From NCBI GenBank assembly GCA_013397795.1, contig VZTJ01005907.1, positions 1,696,988 through 1,760,987 on the forward strand: a DNA stretch of 64,000 bases, in the 5' to 3' direction. This document shows positions 53,440-64,000 of the stretch, piece after piece. The notes beneath the pieces were generated by a model. That model was not told the DNA's origin. It saw only the letters and a list, made by a program, of their open reading frames with translations, and made no database searches. Both the position numbers and the translations under genes were made by a program. How positions within the stretch are numbered: position 1 is the first letter of the stretch; each line of letters opens with the position of its first letter. Origin of the DNA: Orthonyx spaldingii. Lineage: Eukaryota; Chordata; Aves; Passeriformes; Orthonychidae.

Positions 53440-53617
53440 CGTGGCACCTTCACAGCAGCCACAGAAGAAAACCATCTACATGCACATTCTGCCTCAACCC
53501 TCACAACTACCCAACACATCAATTTTCACATCTTTGGAAAATATACTATGGGATGTAGGAAACTACTTGAAGCTAGATATCATCTCCAGCTTCAAATAAA
53601 CAGGTTGAGAAACACTG
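53440..53617. mobile_element. Possible hAT DNA-transposon end
   Basis: Positions 53602-53617 read AGGTTGAGAAACACTG, very like the terminal inverted repeat at the right end of hAT-Charlie type elements (ggttgagaaccactg). I could not find the matching left terminus or a clear 8-bp target duplication, so the extent given is only a guess. Confidence 0.3.
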
Positions 53618-56600
53618 CTTTAACTATAAATATAGTTCAAGTTTTAGCCATCAGACAAAAGTCTAAAAGTCTGCTTTAATTAAGACTGAATACGTTAAAC
53701 AAAACCACTAAATGGTTGCAGGATGTTCCTTTTAAGATCTACAAGTCAGAGTCTCTTATTAGAGTCACAACTGAAATAGCATATGAACAAACAACATCAC
53801 AATCCAGTTCTAGATATAGACCACTACATTGAATCAGTTCAACATCACACAGAACCAGTTCTAACGTAAGATCTTGTATATTTACGGAACATGAAAACTT
53901 AGAACTGTGAGCGTAGTAATAGAAATACACTGTGTATTTCAACAAACAAAAATAATTAGGAGCTATACATGGAGCATGTAAATATTTTCTCTGTCCTCTC
54001 AATAAAAAGAATTGCTAGTCATCAATGCTGAAATTTAACACCACCTTAGTTTTATTTTATTGCTATGCAAATAATGGACCTTCCTTTATATTATCCTCCC
54101 ACTTCTGCAGCCTATATAGCCATGGGATTAATCTAAAAATTCTGCTAGCGAAGCTATATGTTTCTGTTACGTGCAGTTCATTAGCAATACAACTCATGTT
54201 TAAGTGAAAATTTTAATAGACTTGACTTCTTCAAGTAAATCTATCTGCATTTTCATTTATATTTGTAAAAGTAAGGACAAATGACTTAATGATTTACTTC
54301 AAAAACTGTTCTAACTTATGGTTACATTCAATACTTACCTACGCTTTATATCCAATAAATGTCACCATAATCTTAGCATCACTGAAAACAATAAATCCTG
54401 GAAAACAAATCAACCTATCTGGAAATACAACCTCAACTCACACCACTTTCATTCTACAATCTAAATACAGCTTCACAGAGTTACATACACTGGGAATAGA
54501 CCCTCATTTTTAGTTCTGCTGGGTATTCATTTCAAAAGTGTATCTCTGCTACAATAAAATTTATAGTATTTTATTTATATTGGTTTCAAACAATTCAAGA
54601 AATAGCACTGACACGGTAAAGTGTCCTACAGGTGAGTATGTTCAAAGACAGCACTTCAAGGGAAGATATAACCATTTATTTATCTTCACATTCCTTTGCA
54701 CAATGCTATCATTGCAATGACAAAACTCTTTAGACACAGCCATGGCATATACAGGTGCACCTACCCATACGTACGTGTACAGGTTCTTTTCAACGAAGTC
54801 ACGCTCTAGTTACCAGATGGGCACTGCAGTAATTAGCTCAAATGAAACAGAAGTGAAGATCCTTCCATTCTCTCACCTTTTTGCTGCTTCATTTGGGATT
54901 CACACTACAATCTTGCCAAGTTCTGACCTTTCAGCCCAGACAGTTACTCACGTCATGAACACAAACTTCTTAACTACGAAGCTCAAGACTTTCCCCCTCC
55001 ATGCAGCATTGTTAACTGTTTGCTCTGCAACAGAAGCTACACCTTTGATTTATACTTGGCCCCACAGCAATCTCCAGAAAACTCTGTCTAGACAAAGCCT
55101 TAGTTTCTTTTTTTTGGTTCCCAGACTCTTTGAGTAGTATTAAATAGAAATTGTTAATATTCTTTGGAAATAACCATTGCCGTGGCTCCCTGTGAACACA
55201 TGCTTTTTAGTCCCTATCAATGGCAATATTTATACATACATGAAAAGAAACTTCCAATATTTTCCTTCTCCTCCCTAAAAAATTATGCCATTTCCTTTTG
55301 TCCTCCTTCACATTCAATTCCTCAATATTCTAAACTAACTGAAAGGAGTCTTAGAAGTTTTTGTTTGGTTTGGGTGTTGCTTTTAAAAATATATTTCTTT
55401 ATTTTATTTCCATGGCATGTGCAATTTTTCTGGAAACAGATGCTTCAATTGCTTGAGCTCCTTCAGCCTGAAATGCAAACTGGCTACTTAAACACATCCG
55501 TCTTGGTTTTCACTCAGAACAACTGCACTTATTTGACACTAGTCTGTCTTAAGGCTCTCTGTGTCCAAACAGGTGTGCTTATGGCAAGTGGTTATTTGCT
55601 TGCTTTTAATAAACATAGAAAAGATATCCTTTTCCAATAGGATTAGTCAACACTTACAGATTTGTATCTCTTTTCTTCCCCCAAAACTTTTATTTTCTTC
55701 ATTCTGAGAGGAGCTTAAACCCCACTGCATTAATGAGTGTTCCCACATTAAGAAATGCTCTCTGCAGGTATTTTTGTATCTATGAAATTGAAGATGCTTT
55801 ACATTAAAACTTTAATCTTCACAAGATTACTATAATTATTAGTTGCACTATAATAACTGGTTTTGTGGCAACCACATGTTTGATGCTCCATTGTTAAAAG
55901 AAGAGCAGTCCCTTTCATAAGTCTTCACTATCTGGAAGGCAGATGTATAAAGATACCAGGAAAGTCCAGAGACAAAATTAAACATCCCAGGTTTTTTCCT
56001 AGTTTGTTTGCTTTGTCTTGTAATTGACTCATTTTTTTATAGCTCTCACAACAAATTATCTTAGAACAAGAAAAGGAACTAACTGAAAGTCACTCTTTGC
56101 CGTAGCCAGTTTCACTGTGGAACACACTGATACATGAGGTACAGTTATTTTAAAAACAGGGAGAATAGAACAAGCACATTCTGACACTGATGCCACATTT
56201 CCTTAGGAAACTGAGCTAAAACTACAGCTAAATGAACAATTTGGTTTATCTGAAATATGGTAGAGAAACCATTGACATAAAAATTTTATATAAAGAACAT
56301 ATAAAGAATTCCGTTATAGAAATGTGCTCAGAAAATATCAGCAGTACTTCATTTCTTCTACAGGTTGTTATTTCCAATTGAAAAGCCATTCTTGAGAAGG
56401 AAAAATGGAAATCTCTATTGTACAGGTAGATAGATGTCCAAGATGACTATGATGGGTATTTGCAGCAAGTCCATTATATGCTGTACTTAAGGTTCAAGAA
56501 GTCTGGAAAGTGGAAGCTCAAGATTGATGGTGAAATGACCATTGTTTATATAGCTCCTCAGAAAACGTCATCCATTCATTTTCTGAGAAAACAGTTTAAG

Positions 56601-57529
56601 AAAAAATGTTGCCTTGATTAATAGGGAGGTAAAAAACAGAACAGGAGTATGTGTGAACTGTAAAAGTTCCAAGTCTATAGAAACTCCTCATGTGAAGAAT
56701 ATAATAATTTAGATTACTCTTGATTGAAATTACCTTTGGAAACAGAAAAACTGGACTTCAGTTTGGTGAAGGAGAAATGCGGAGTGGGCACAGACACTTC
56801 TACCGCTGATCAGTCTATAATGTACTCTTCGAACAAAGCAGGTGAGGTCTTACCTTACTGCTTCTTGAAGAAAACTAAGATGAAGGTATTGAAAACTTTA
56901 TTTCCTACCTACTTATGCTGGCGCAGAGTCACTCACCACCAGACTGTAGCAAAGGTGCTACATCTTATATAGTATCTCATAGAGTTAACAACTGTCCCCT
57001 TGCCTCAGTTCAAATAAAACGGTTTGGTGCACTGTTCATTATCATGACTAATATAATTCAAAGTGTTTCTAATCTGAGAAAACTTTGTTTCACTAGGCTT
57101 ACATGAAGAGACCTTTCTCTAAAGCCCCATTCTTTGTGAACTGGTAATTCGATTATACGCAAACTGCTGGTGGACTAATTTCCAAGAACACAGAAACATG
57201 TGTTTCCTTTGAAGATGAGAGATACTGTATCAGATTAGATTTTGAAATAGGAAAATAAGAGGAAATATTCTGCTGAGTCTCCATGGTACAGAAGTTCATT
57301 TCTAGTTATAGTCCATGATTTTTCCACCAATTTCATATGAAAAATGAAGTGATACTGCTCTTCTTCTATCATATTTTCAAAGGCAAAATGCACTATCCAG
57401 AACAATGAATGGAACCACATTAACTGTCACGACATCATAGGTAAGTCACATAATGCACTGACTCTTCAAAAATTTTTCAGTGTTTCAATATATCAACTAT
57501 TTTTCATATATTCTGTTCAACTACTTCAG

Positions 57530-57544
57530 GAAAAAAAAAAAAAA
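57530..57544. repeat. Poly-A run
   Basis: A run of about 14 A residues; simple sequence, with no retrocopy recognised beside it. Confidence 0.8.
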
Positions 57545-60500
57545 GTTTATTCTTAGCAGAATATGTATATTCCCAGTGACTTAAACACTGTTCTTTAATC
57601 TACCATAGGGAAATTATTGTTAATGTCAAGTCCAATAGGAGATCCTTTTTCTTGGCTGTATTTCTGCAAGAATCTTAGGTAATGGAATCAAAATCTTGAG
57701 CTTTAAACAAGTGCTGGCACAAACCTAGCTGCAGTAACCAGAGCAACCTTAAGCAATGTTGTAGTTACCTGGTGTCTGCTCACTAGACTATCTTATTATG
57801 AGCCTCAGGCAGTTGGTGAATATATATCTTTGCATTAATTCCCACTTAAACTTAAATTTAATTAAATAAACGTAGGACGTTCTAGTCCTCACCACAAATG
57901 ATGTGCAGTATTATTCTAACAAAGAAGTTTAGCAAATATTTGCCAACTTTGAGAAAATCCTTGTTAGTGGATATTGCAAATAACATGAACACTGATCTTC
58001 AATTTTACTTGCATTATAAATTATGTCACTTCATGTGCTTTGAATTGGTGAAAAACTTCTGGCTGTCTTCATATTTTATCAAAGCCTAGTTTATTTTCTT
58101 TTTTTTTATACAAGGGAAATTAAATATCTTCCACATTTCAGTATCTGAAAAAGTAATGAAATGTGGTCTGAGGGTACCCAGCTTTGATACTGAGTTACCT
58201 TCATTAATTGTTAAAGAAAACAAAACTCAAAAAGGAAGGTAACAAACTTATGACACTACTACCAACAAGAAGTCAGGCATGCGTCAGACTGATCTGCTTT
58301 GGGACCTAACAGTGTTGTTCCGTCTGAAAGACAGCACTGACTCTATAATCAGAAAATAAACAGGTCTTAGACAACATACATTGTCTCCAGGCATACAGAA
58401 ATTCCAAGGACTTTGCAAACAATACTCTAGGTATGATTAAGATACCTTCCAATACTGCTTCTCGAAGTCAAGATGCCTTATTTATTATGCTTTTCATTTG
58501 ATTAAATAAACTTTATTAATAAAACAAATTCCATATAAGGAAGGTTTTGTTCCCATTGACATACTGGGGGTCTAGCAGGTTTCAGCACAGTTCAGAGCAA
58601 GTAAGAAACAAGATGAAAGCCACTGTCTCCAGAAGAGCATAAAATACTGTTAGTGTGGCACTAATCAATCAGACTTCTGGTGTTAAGGTCTGAGCTCTGT
58701 GTTGAGAAAACTTGGCTAACACAGAAATGATAATGACAGGTTTTACATTCTTGTCTGAACTGATGCTGAGGCCATCAGCAATCCTGATACTGGTAACAGC
58801 CATCTCAGCACTGGGGATAGCAATGCTTGTGTAATGAATAGTTGGTATCATAAAATTTCATAAATTACTTTCTTTCATAAATTGCTGGATCCTTCACAGG
58901 GTAGCGAGAGAAGCCATGAGGCCATTCCCGAACTCAATTTTGGTTTGATCAACCTGACACCACAACAGCTTGAGCTGCCATTTACACCTGAAGACCTGAA
59001 TGCTCACTTGTCAATGTCAGCAGGAAGAGAACGACACCTAAGTCTCACCACTGAAATCTTACTTCATGCTAAATGAGTTTCATGCATGCCATTGCTCATG
59101 TGGATAGACTAGAAAATAATTTCCACTGTCTTCTACTTCATTTTGACATATTGAACTGACATTAAATAATTTAAATAAAGCAGCACAAAAGCATTCGGAA
59201 GGTACTTATCATTCAAAATATCTGTCTTGAATTCATACATACATGCACTTCAAGCTACTAGTAGCAATTGAAACTATTACTTAAAAAGGACTAAAACAGT
59301 ATTTAAAAGATAACTTCTACTAAAGCAAAAAATGTTTAAAATGGTAATTAAAAAACTTTTCAGTTTGTCTGAAATTAATAAAATTGTTTATTTCCTCTCT
59401 ACCTCCAACACTGCTGTATCAAAGGATATTACTTGAAGACTTAGAAACATCTACTGAATGACAGCTCCTTAAATTGCATAAAGTTCAACCATGATAAACA
59501 AATACTCAAATGGACAAAGGTTAGCATACAGAATAGCTTGTACTCACCTATTAATAAATATCATACTAAATTTAGGCTGACAGCCACAACTAAATTAGCA
59601 GATGAAGTAATTATTGTATTTGATACTCCATGGCTTAAAAGTCACAACTACCAGAATCTCTTTCTGGTCTGTCACTACATTACTCTAGCAAAACTTCATA
59701 TACCAGTTTCCCAATTTTAAAATGTGGAGATTAATACATCTCATCACTGATGTTACAGGGCTCGAGTCAGCATTTCTAAACCTTTAGATTCTGACTGCAA
59801 AGTTCTTCATCAATGACACAGAAAGAAAACCTATTAATCTCAATTCCTTTAACTACCACCAACTGCTTTGTGAACAAGAAAAAAATTCAAGTTGTAGAAG
59901 CATTTCCAGTATCATACAACTATCACTGGCAATATAAAATTCTTTTAATAGAAAAAGAATGAAAGAGTAATTCGTTTGATGAGCCAAATTTCAGTCTGAT
60001 GCTTTTACAGGAATAATAAGTCTCTAAAAACAGGATTCATAATATTGATGCAGAAATACTGAGACAAACTCAAAACTATTAATGGTGCAAAAGACACCAC
60101 TTCAAATGCTTTTACCTGTCTGAACCAGTTTTGCTGCTTTGACACACCTACAATTCTTGTATTTATTTATCCCTCTGAAACACAGAACAAGCACATAACA
60201 CAAAGAGGCCTTTATATATAATGCCATATAATTACACTTCACATTTCAGATGGTTTGAAAATCTGTGTTTATGAATATAGTTCTGTGATCACGATCCTTT
60301 TGACTTCAATGAAGGCAGAGTCCACCTCACGGAATAAAAAACACAGTCATCTCTTGACTGGCCTGAACTGCACCAATTGGGCCAATTAGACCAGCCTTTC
60401 CATAAAGGTATCTGAAATATTTGTTTCTAAAAAACTGCATGCAACTAGTTTCCTAAGAGGAGACATAACACTTCTAGCCTTGATCACTTTCCAGCATCAT

Positions 60501-61279
60501 AAACCTCTTCTTTTTTCCTAACACAAACACAGGGAAGTGAAACTACCAGCTAGTCCTTTCCCACAACATGAAATATAATGAAAATTTCTTTGAAAAACAG
60601 GGAAGAAAACCCACCAACCATGAGGTACACACCTGCTCTTCATTATAGACAAAACTCTGGTTTAAAGATAGAAATCAACTTTCTTTTAAGACAGTTGGGT
60701 ATATCAGTGATTTCTTCCAAATACAAGTGACTTCATTCTCATTACTGAATAATCAGTTGCTCTGTGTAACTGTACTATTATTTTCAGCATTTGTGTAAGA
60801 AAAACTGAGAACGTAGATTTAGTGAAGCCACGTCATCATTCCAAAAAGTTATATGGCTATTTGCATGCCATACTGTGTAATTATCTATAAATATGTTGCA
60901 TTGTAGGCTTTATTGATTGAAATCTATGTTTTACATCTCGTATTTGCACCATATCTAACTTTCTATAAAACACACTGTAGGAAGAATACAACAGAAAGAA
61001 GCAAACTTTACTCTCATTGCTCTAGTCCTTTATAGAAAATAATTCTAAAAAAAACCAACCAAGAAAAAAATTGATCCTTTTACTGCTCTGAAATTACAAG
61101 CACACATTAAGCATAAGTTCATTTATTGAAAAGTTGTCTACCTATTTTTCAGCATGTAAATGCTTCCAAACCACTGAATAGCCATGCAACCAATAATTTG
61201 TTGCAGAAAGAAATTTAAGACTGCAGTAAGAATCAGAACATTGTATCAATTTGGAATTGTATGTCACTAATACAGTTTA

Positions 61280-61380
61280 AATATTCCCCCCTTATTTTAT
61301 ATATAAAAACCCAAGAAATTATGTGACTTGCCCTCACAGCATCAAAAGAATCTCTTTAAGAACCTCAGTGGAAATAAAAA
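61280..61380 (-). mobile_element. MIR-like SINE relic
   Basis: The plus strand contains 'aagaaattatgtgacttgcc' followed by 'ctcacagca', the reverse-complement core of MIR-type SINEs ('agaggttaagtgacttgcccaaggtcacacagca'). Before it, 'attccccccttatttta' fits the 'attatccccattttaca' part. Highly diverged. Confidence 0.5.
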
Positions 61381-63898
61381 ATATAAAAATTGTTCTTCCT
61401 TATTCTTCACATTGACTATCTCACAATGACATAAGGAAAGAGAAGACACTGATGCTCACTTTGAGGCTTTAAAGATATTTCGTAATACACCAAAATATAT
61501 ATTTGTAATATACCAATCTGGGCACCACCCATGGACACACAGGGATGCAAAGTACACATACCGTCCTCTTTTTGTGCTCAACAGTTCTGGTCACTTAAAG
61601 GTGAGTTTGAGAATTCTGGTATTACTGCTAAACTTGAAAAGGAAATACACTGTTAAAAATGGAATGCAAATTGAAAAACAGTGGCTATTCTTTTGAACTT
61701 ATTTTATGATTTCACAATCTTAAAATAAAATGTATTATTTTCCCACCATAGATATCAATGCCCAGTAATTTGTCATCATTCTCAAAAGAAACACAAAACA
61801 TATTGAAAAACAATAAATAAACATTTTGCTAACAATTATGTTTGTACACCACCAGGATAGAACTGCTCTTGAAAACACTCTTATCTTTATATGCAAATTC
61901 CTGGAACACACACAACATCAAGTTCATTTACTTCTTTCTTCATTTTACAGGCAAGCTTCTAAACAAATGCAATTGATAACAGTCTCTTAGTAGGGTGGGA
62001 AAAAAAATAATAAAAGAAATCAGGCTTAGTATCCAGAGAAGGATTTAGATGAAATAGACGAAAAATAAGTAGGTGTCTAAAAATTAACTTTTTACGTTTC
62101 TGATGGTAGAAACATTTGAATTTTAAATCCAATATTCATTTAAAGCTAAAACATTTATCAGCAACATTTATCAGACTACTTCTTCCCCTGCCAACAAAAT
62201 CTTTTTTTCAGACACGGTATTCCTTCATGTGCTATTTGGAGGGAAATACTTCTCTGCAATAAAAATTCCTTCTGTATTTTTTTTCACTCCCTTCCAACTT
62301 ATACCAAACAAGAAAGCATAACAGACATCCTTTTATGGTTAAAAAGATCCTGACCAAGGTTCTTAATGTTCTTGGACAAGCAATGCCCACATTACCACAA
62401 CACGTTCTTGACTTAACAGAGTTTGAAGATGAGGATGATGCTTTACATGCTCCAGGCTGAATAGATTTGTTAGGAAGACGTGTTGTGACAGATATGCTTA
62501 AGAGAATAAGGTCATTGATTAATCAAGAAAGGAGTCCATTAAAATAATGGAATTAATCTATTTGTAGATGGTTACTTAACAGGACACTGTCAAGGTATTT
62601 TTGTTAATTTTTGAATATTCCCTTCTCAATCAGCATTAATAAATGCTTGGCTTCATATTTGTCTAGCTTTGAAAATGTTAAAAGCTGGATTGCAATTAAT
62701 GGTTGCATTAAAAAAAAAAAAGTAAACAGTCCTGAATTAATAATTTACTTAAAGTGCTAAATTGAGCATTTCCAAATACTTTGTTTTCCGTGTAATAGTT
62801 TTGCAAAGATCTGAACACCCTCATGCACCACAGAAACAAGTAAATATCTCGAGACAATACTGTTGGAGTTTCAAACTAGTGTTTTCAAAAGTTTACATGC
62901 AGTAAGCTTTCAAAACACTAATCTCAAGAAGAATCTTTTTCATTGTATTTTTCAAAGAATACAAAATTAGAACACAAAGATGAAGAGATAAGACTTGTTT
63001 CCAGTCTTTCTCTGTGATTCAAAAAACACTGATGCTTTGTACAGCTGTAAATATCTTAATTGAAAGTACAATCCAAAATTGCCTTAATATGGTAATGCAG
63101 AGATTATTCATCTTTGTCTACAAATTCAGACTCTCGTTTTTTCTGTCCAACCCCAAAATAGCTTTTCTATATTAAATGAGCAGTTAACAGCCTTCATATT
63201 GAAAACTTACTATAGATTCTTCTAGCTTACATTAAAGGGAGAGATTCCCTTCACAGTAACGTTGATGATCAACTCAGTGGAGGAAGAAGAAAATCAGCTG
63301 CACCATGACCAACCACAAATGTTCCCAAATTGATCACGTGACTAAAGATTTATTTTTAAACTGTATAAACCCTTAGATGGGCATTCCCAAATTGATTTAA
63401 ACAACACTGAGAGATGATTAAGCCTCAGGAAGGAATTTACAAACAAATTCAACCAAATGCCCTGGTACTAAGCAAGTGTAAATATTCTACTTGGGATTCA
63501 TCCCACTTGAGCCAAGTTGTTCTAAAACTTTTTGGTTGATGAAAAAGTCCTGAATGTCAGCAAGTTTTTCATTCTAGTGTAGACATATTGTAGTAATTTT
63601 TCTCCCTTTTAATTTGGTTTCAGATTCAGTGCATACATAATCATTCTTTTCAGATGTCTCCCTACTCTCTTCGCTCTTTCTCCTGACTTGCTTTTAGTCT
63701 CAAAAGATAATTAAGTTCATAGAAGCTCTATGAAGACCAGCAGTCAGGTAGAGGAGAGACACAACTGGTTACTCCACCAAATACTGCAAGAGGTAAATTC
63801 AGTTTGCTATGAATTGCAGCATCTGGGCGGCCAAATACTGAAAACACTTCCCACCTTTTCACTTGACACATCACTACACAGGACACATGGGAGAACAA

Positions 63899-64000
63899 TA
63901 ACAGCATAGTGTAGAGGTTAGAGAAGACGAGGGATTAAACCTGTATGAAATGAAGCTTCACTATTTCTACTGCTCACCAGTCTGGTGATTTTACTTAGAA
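63899..64000 (+). mobile_element. MIR-like SINE, tRNA-derived head (runs off the window)
   Basis: The plus strand reads 'acagcatagtgtagaggtta' then 'gagaagacgagggattaaac', 'ctgtatgaaatgaagcttca' and 'ctatttctactgctcacc'. This lines up with the MIR head 'acagtagtatagtggttagag', the promoter B-box region, and 'cgcttcaccacttactagctgtgtgac'. The element continues past position 64000. Confidence 0.55.

Larger units (their letters stand above)
41885..64000 (-). other. BABAM2: BABAM2 intron, upstream part (incomplete, over 22 kb)
   Basis: Sequence upstream of the first exon seen. The preceding exon should encode the block ending near FSNIPTYLLK; I looked for its reverse complement and did not find it, so the intron most likely continues past position 64000. 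It contains one CR1 fragment, a tandem duplication, possible hAT ends and MIR-like relics. Elsewhere I see only AT-rich non-coding sequence. Confidence 0.75.

Noticed and set aside
54742..55137. 131-codon plus-strand open frame
   Set aside because: No recognised motif; composition like neighbouring non-coding translations.
55164..55640. Longest open frame in the window (158 codons, plus strand)
   Set aside because: Low-complexity, Phe/Leu/Ser-rich translation typical of AT-rich non-coding DNA; no recognised domain, no promoter or splice context.
60375..60395. Two CCAATT words as paired CCAAT boxes of a promoter
   Set aside because: No CpG enrichment, TATA-like context or downstream exon; two short words in AT-rich DNA are expected by chance.
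1..64000. CRISPR arrays, bacterial operons, prophage or intact retrovirus
   Set aside because: No regularly spaced repeats, no dense coding, and no gag/pol/env-like frames or paired long terminal repeats were seen.

Overview
The window looks like nuclear DNA from a bird or other sauropsid. It is AT-rich, almost entirely non-coding, has no long open reading frames, and carries several chicken-repeat-1 (CR1) LINE fragments, including the typical 3' tails ending in a short ATTCTATGA-like motif. There is no sign of bacterial, plasmid or viral organisation: no operons, no ribosome binding sites and no CRISPR array.

The one gene I can support is BABAM2 (also called BRE or BRCC45), on the minus strand. 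Four consecutive internal coding exons are present: 41775-41884, 5660-5759, 3660-3730 and 2097-2179, in transcription order. Each has an AG acceptor and a GT donor. Together they give 364 bp of continuous reading frame with matching splice phases, covering about residues 191-312 of the roughly 383-residue family protein. The protein is the scaffold subunit of two K63-specific deubiquitinase assemblies, BRCA1-A (nuclear, DNA breaks) and BRISC (cytoplasmic). The start codon, the upstream exons (beyond 64000) and the C-terminal exons (before position 1) are not in the window.

Layout. Positions 1-2096 belong to the intron after the last exon seen. Positions 2097-5759 hold three exons separated by introns of about 1.5 and 1.9 kb. 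Positions 5760-41774 are one intron of about 36 kb. It contains CR1 pieces (about 6300-6604, 21700-22450, 26268-26500, 29600-29850 and 33340-34760), an old MIR-like SINE (about 8335-8495), another old dispersed repeat (about 13505-13665), a decayed C2H2 zinc-finger relic (about 18930-19215) and simple repeats. Positions 41885-64000 are the intron upstream of the first exon seen. It holds another CR1 piece (about 43840-44015), a 2-copy tandem duplication (51122-51282), possible hAT transposon ends, and MIR-like relics (about 61280-61380, and 63899 to the end).

I found no convincing previously undescribed biological system. The items most worth a second look are the zinc-finger relic inside the large intron, a short acid-tailed open frame at 62335-62460, two AT-rich stretches that could be conserved non-coding elements, and a perfect inverted repeat made of two nuclear-receptor-like half-sites.
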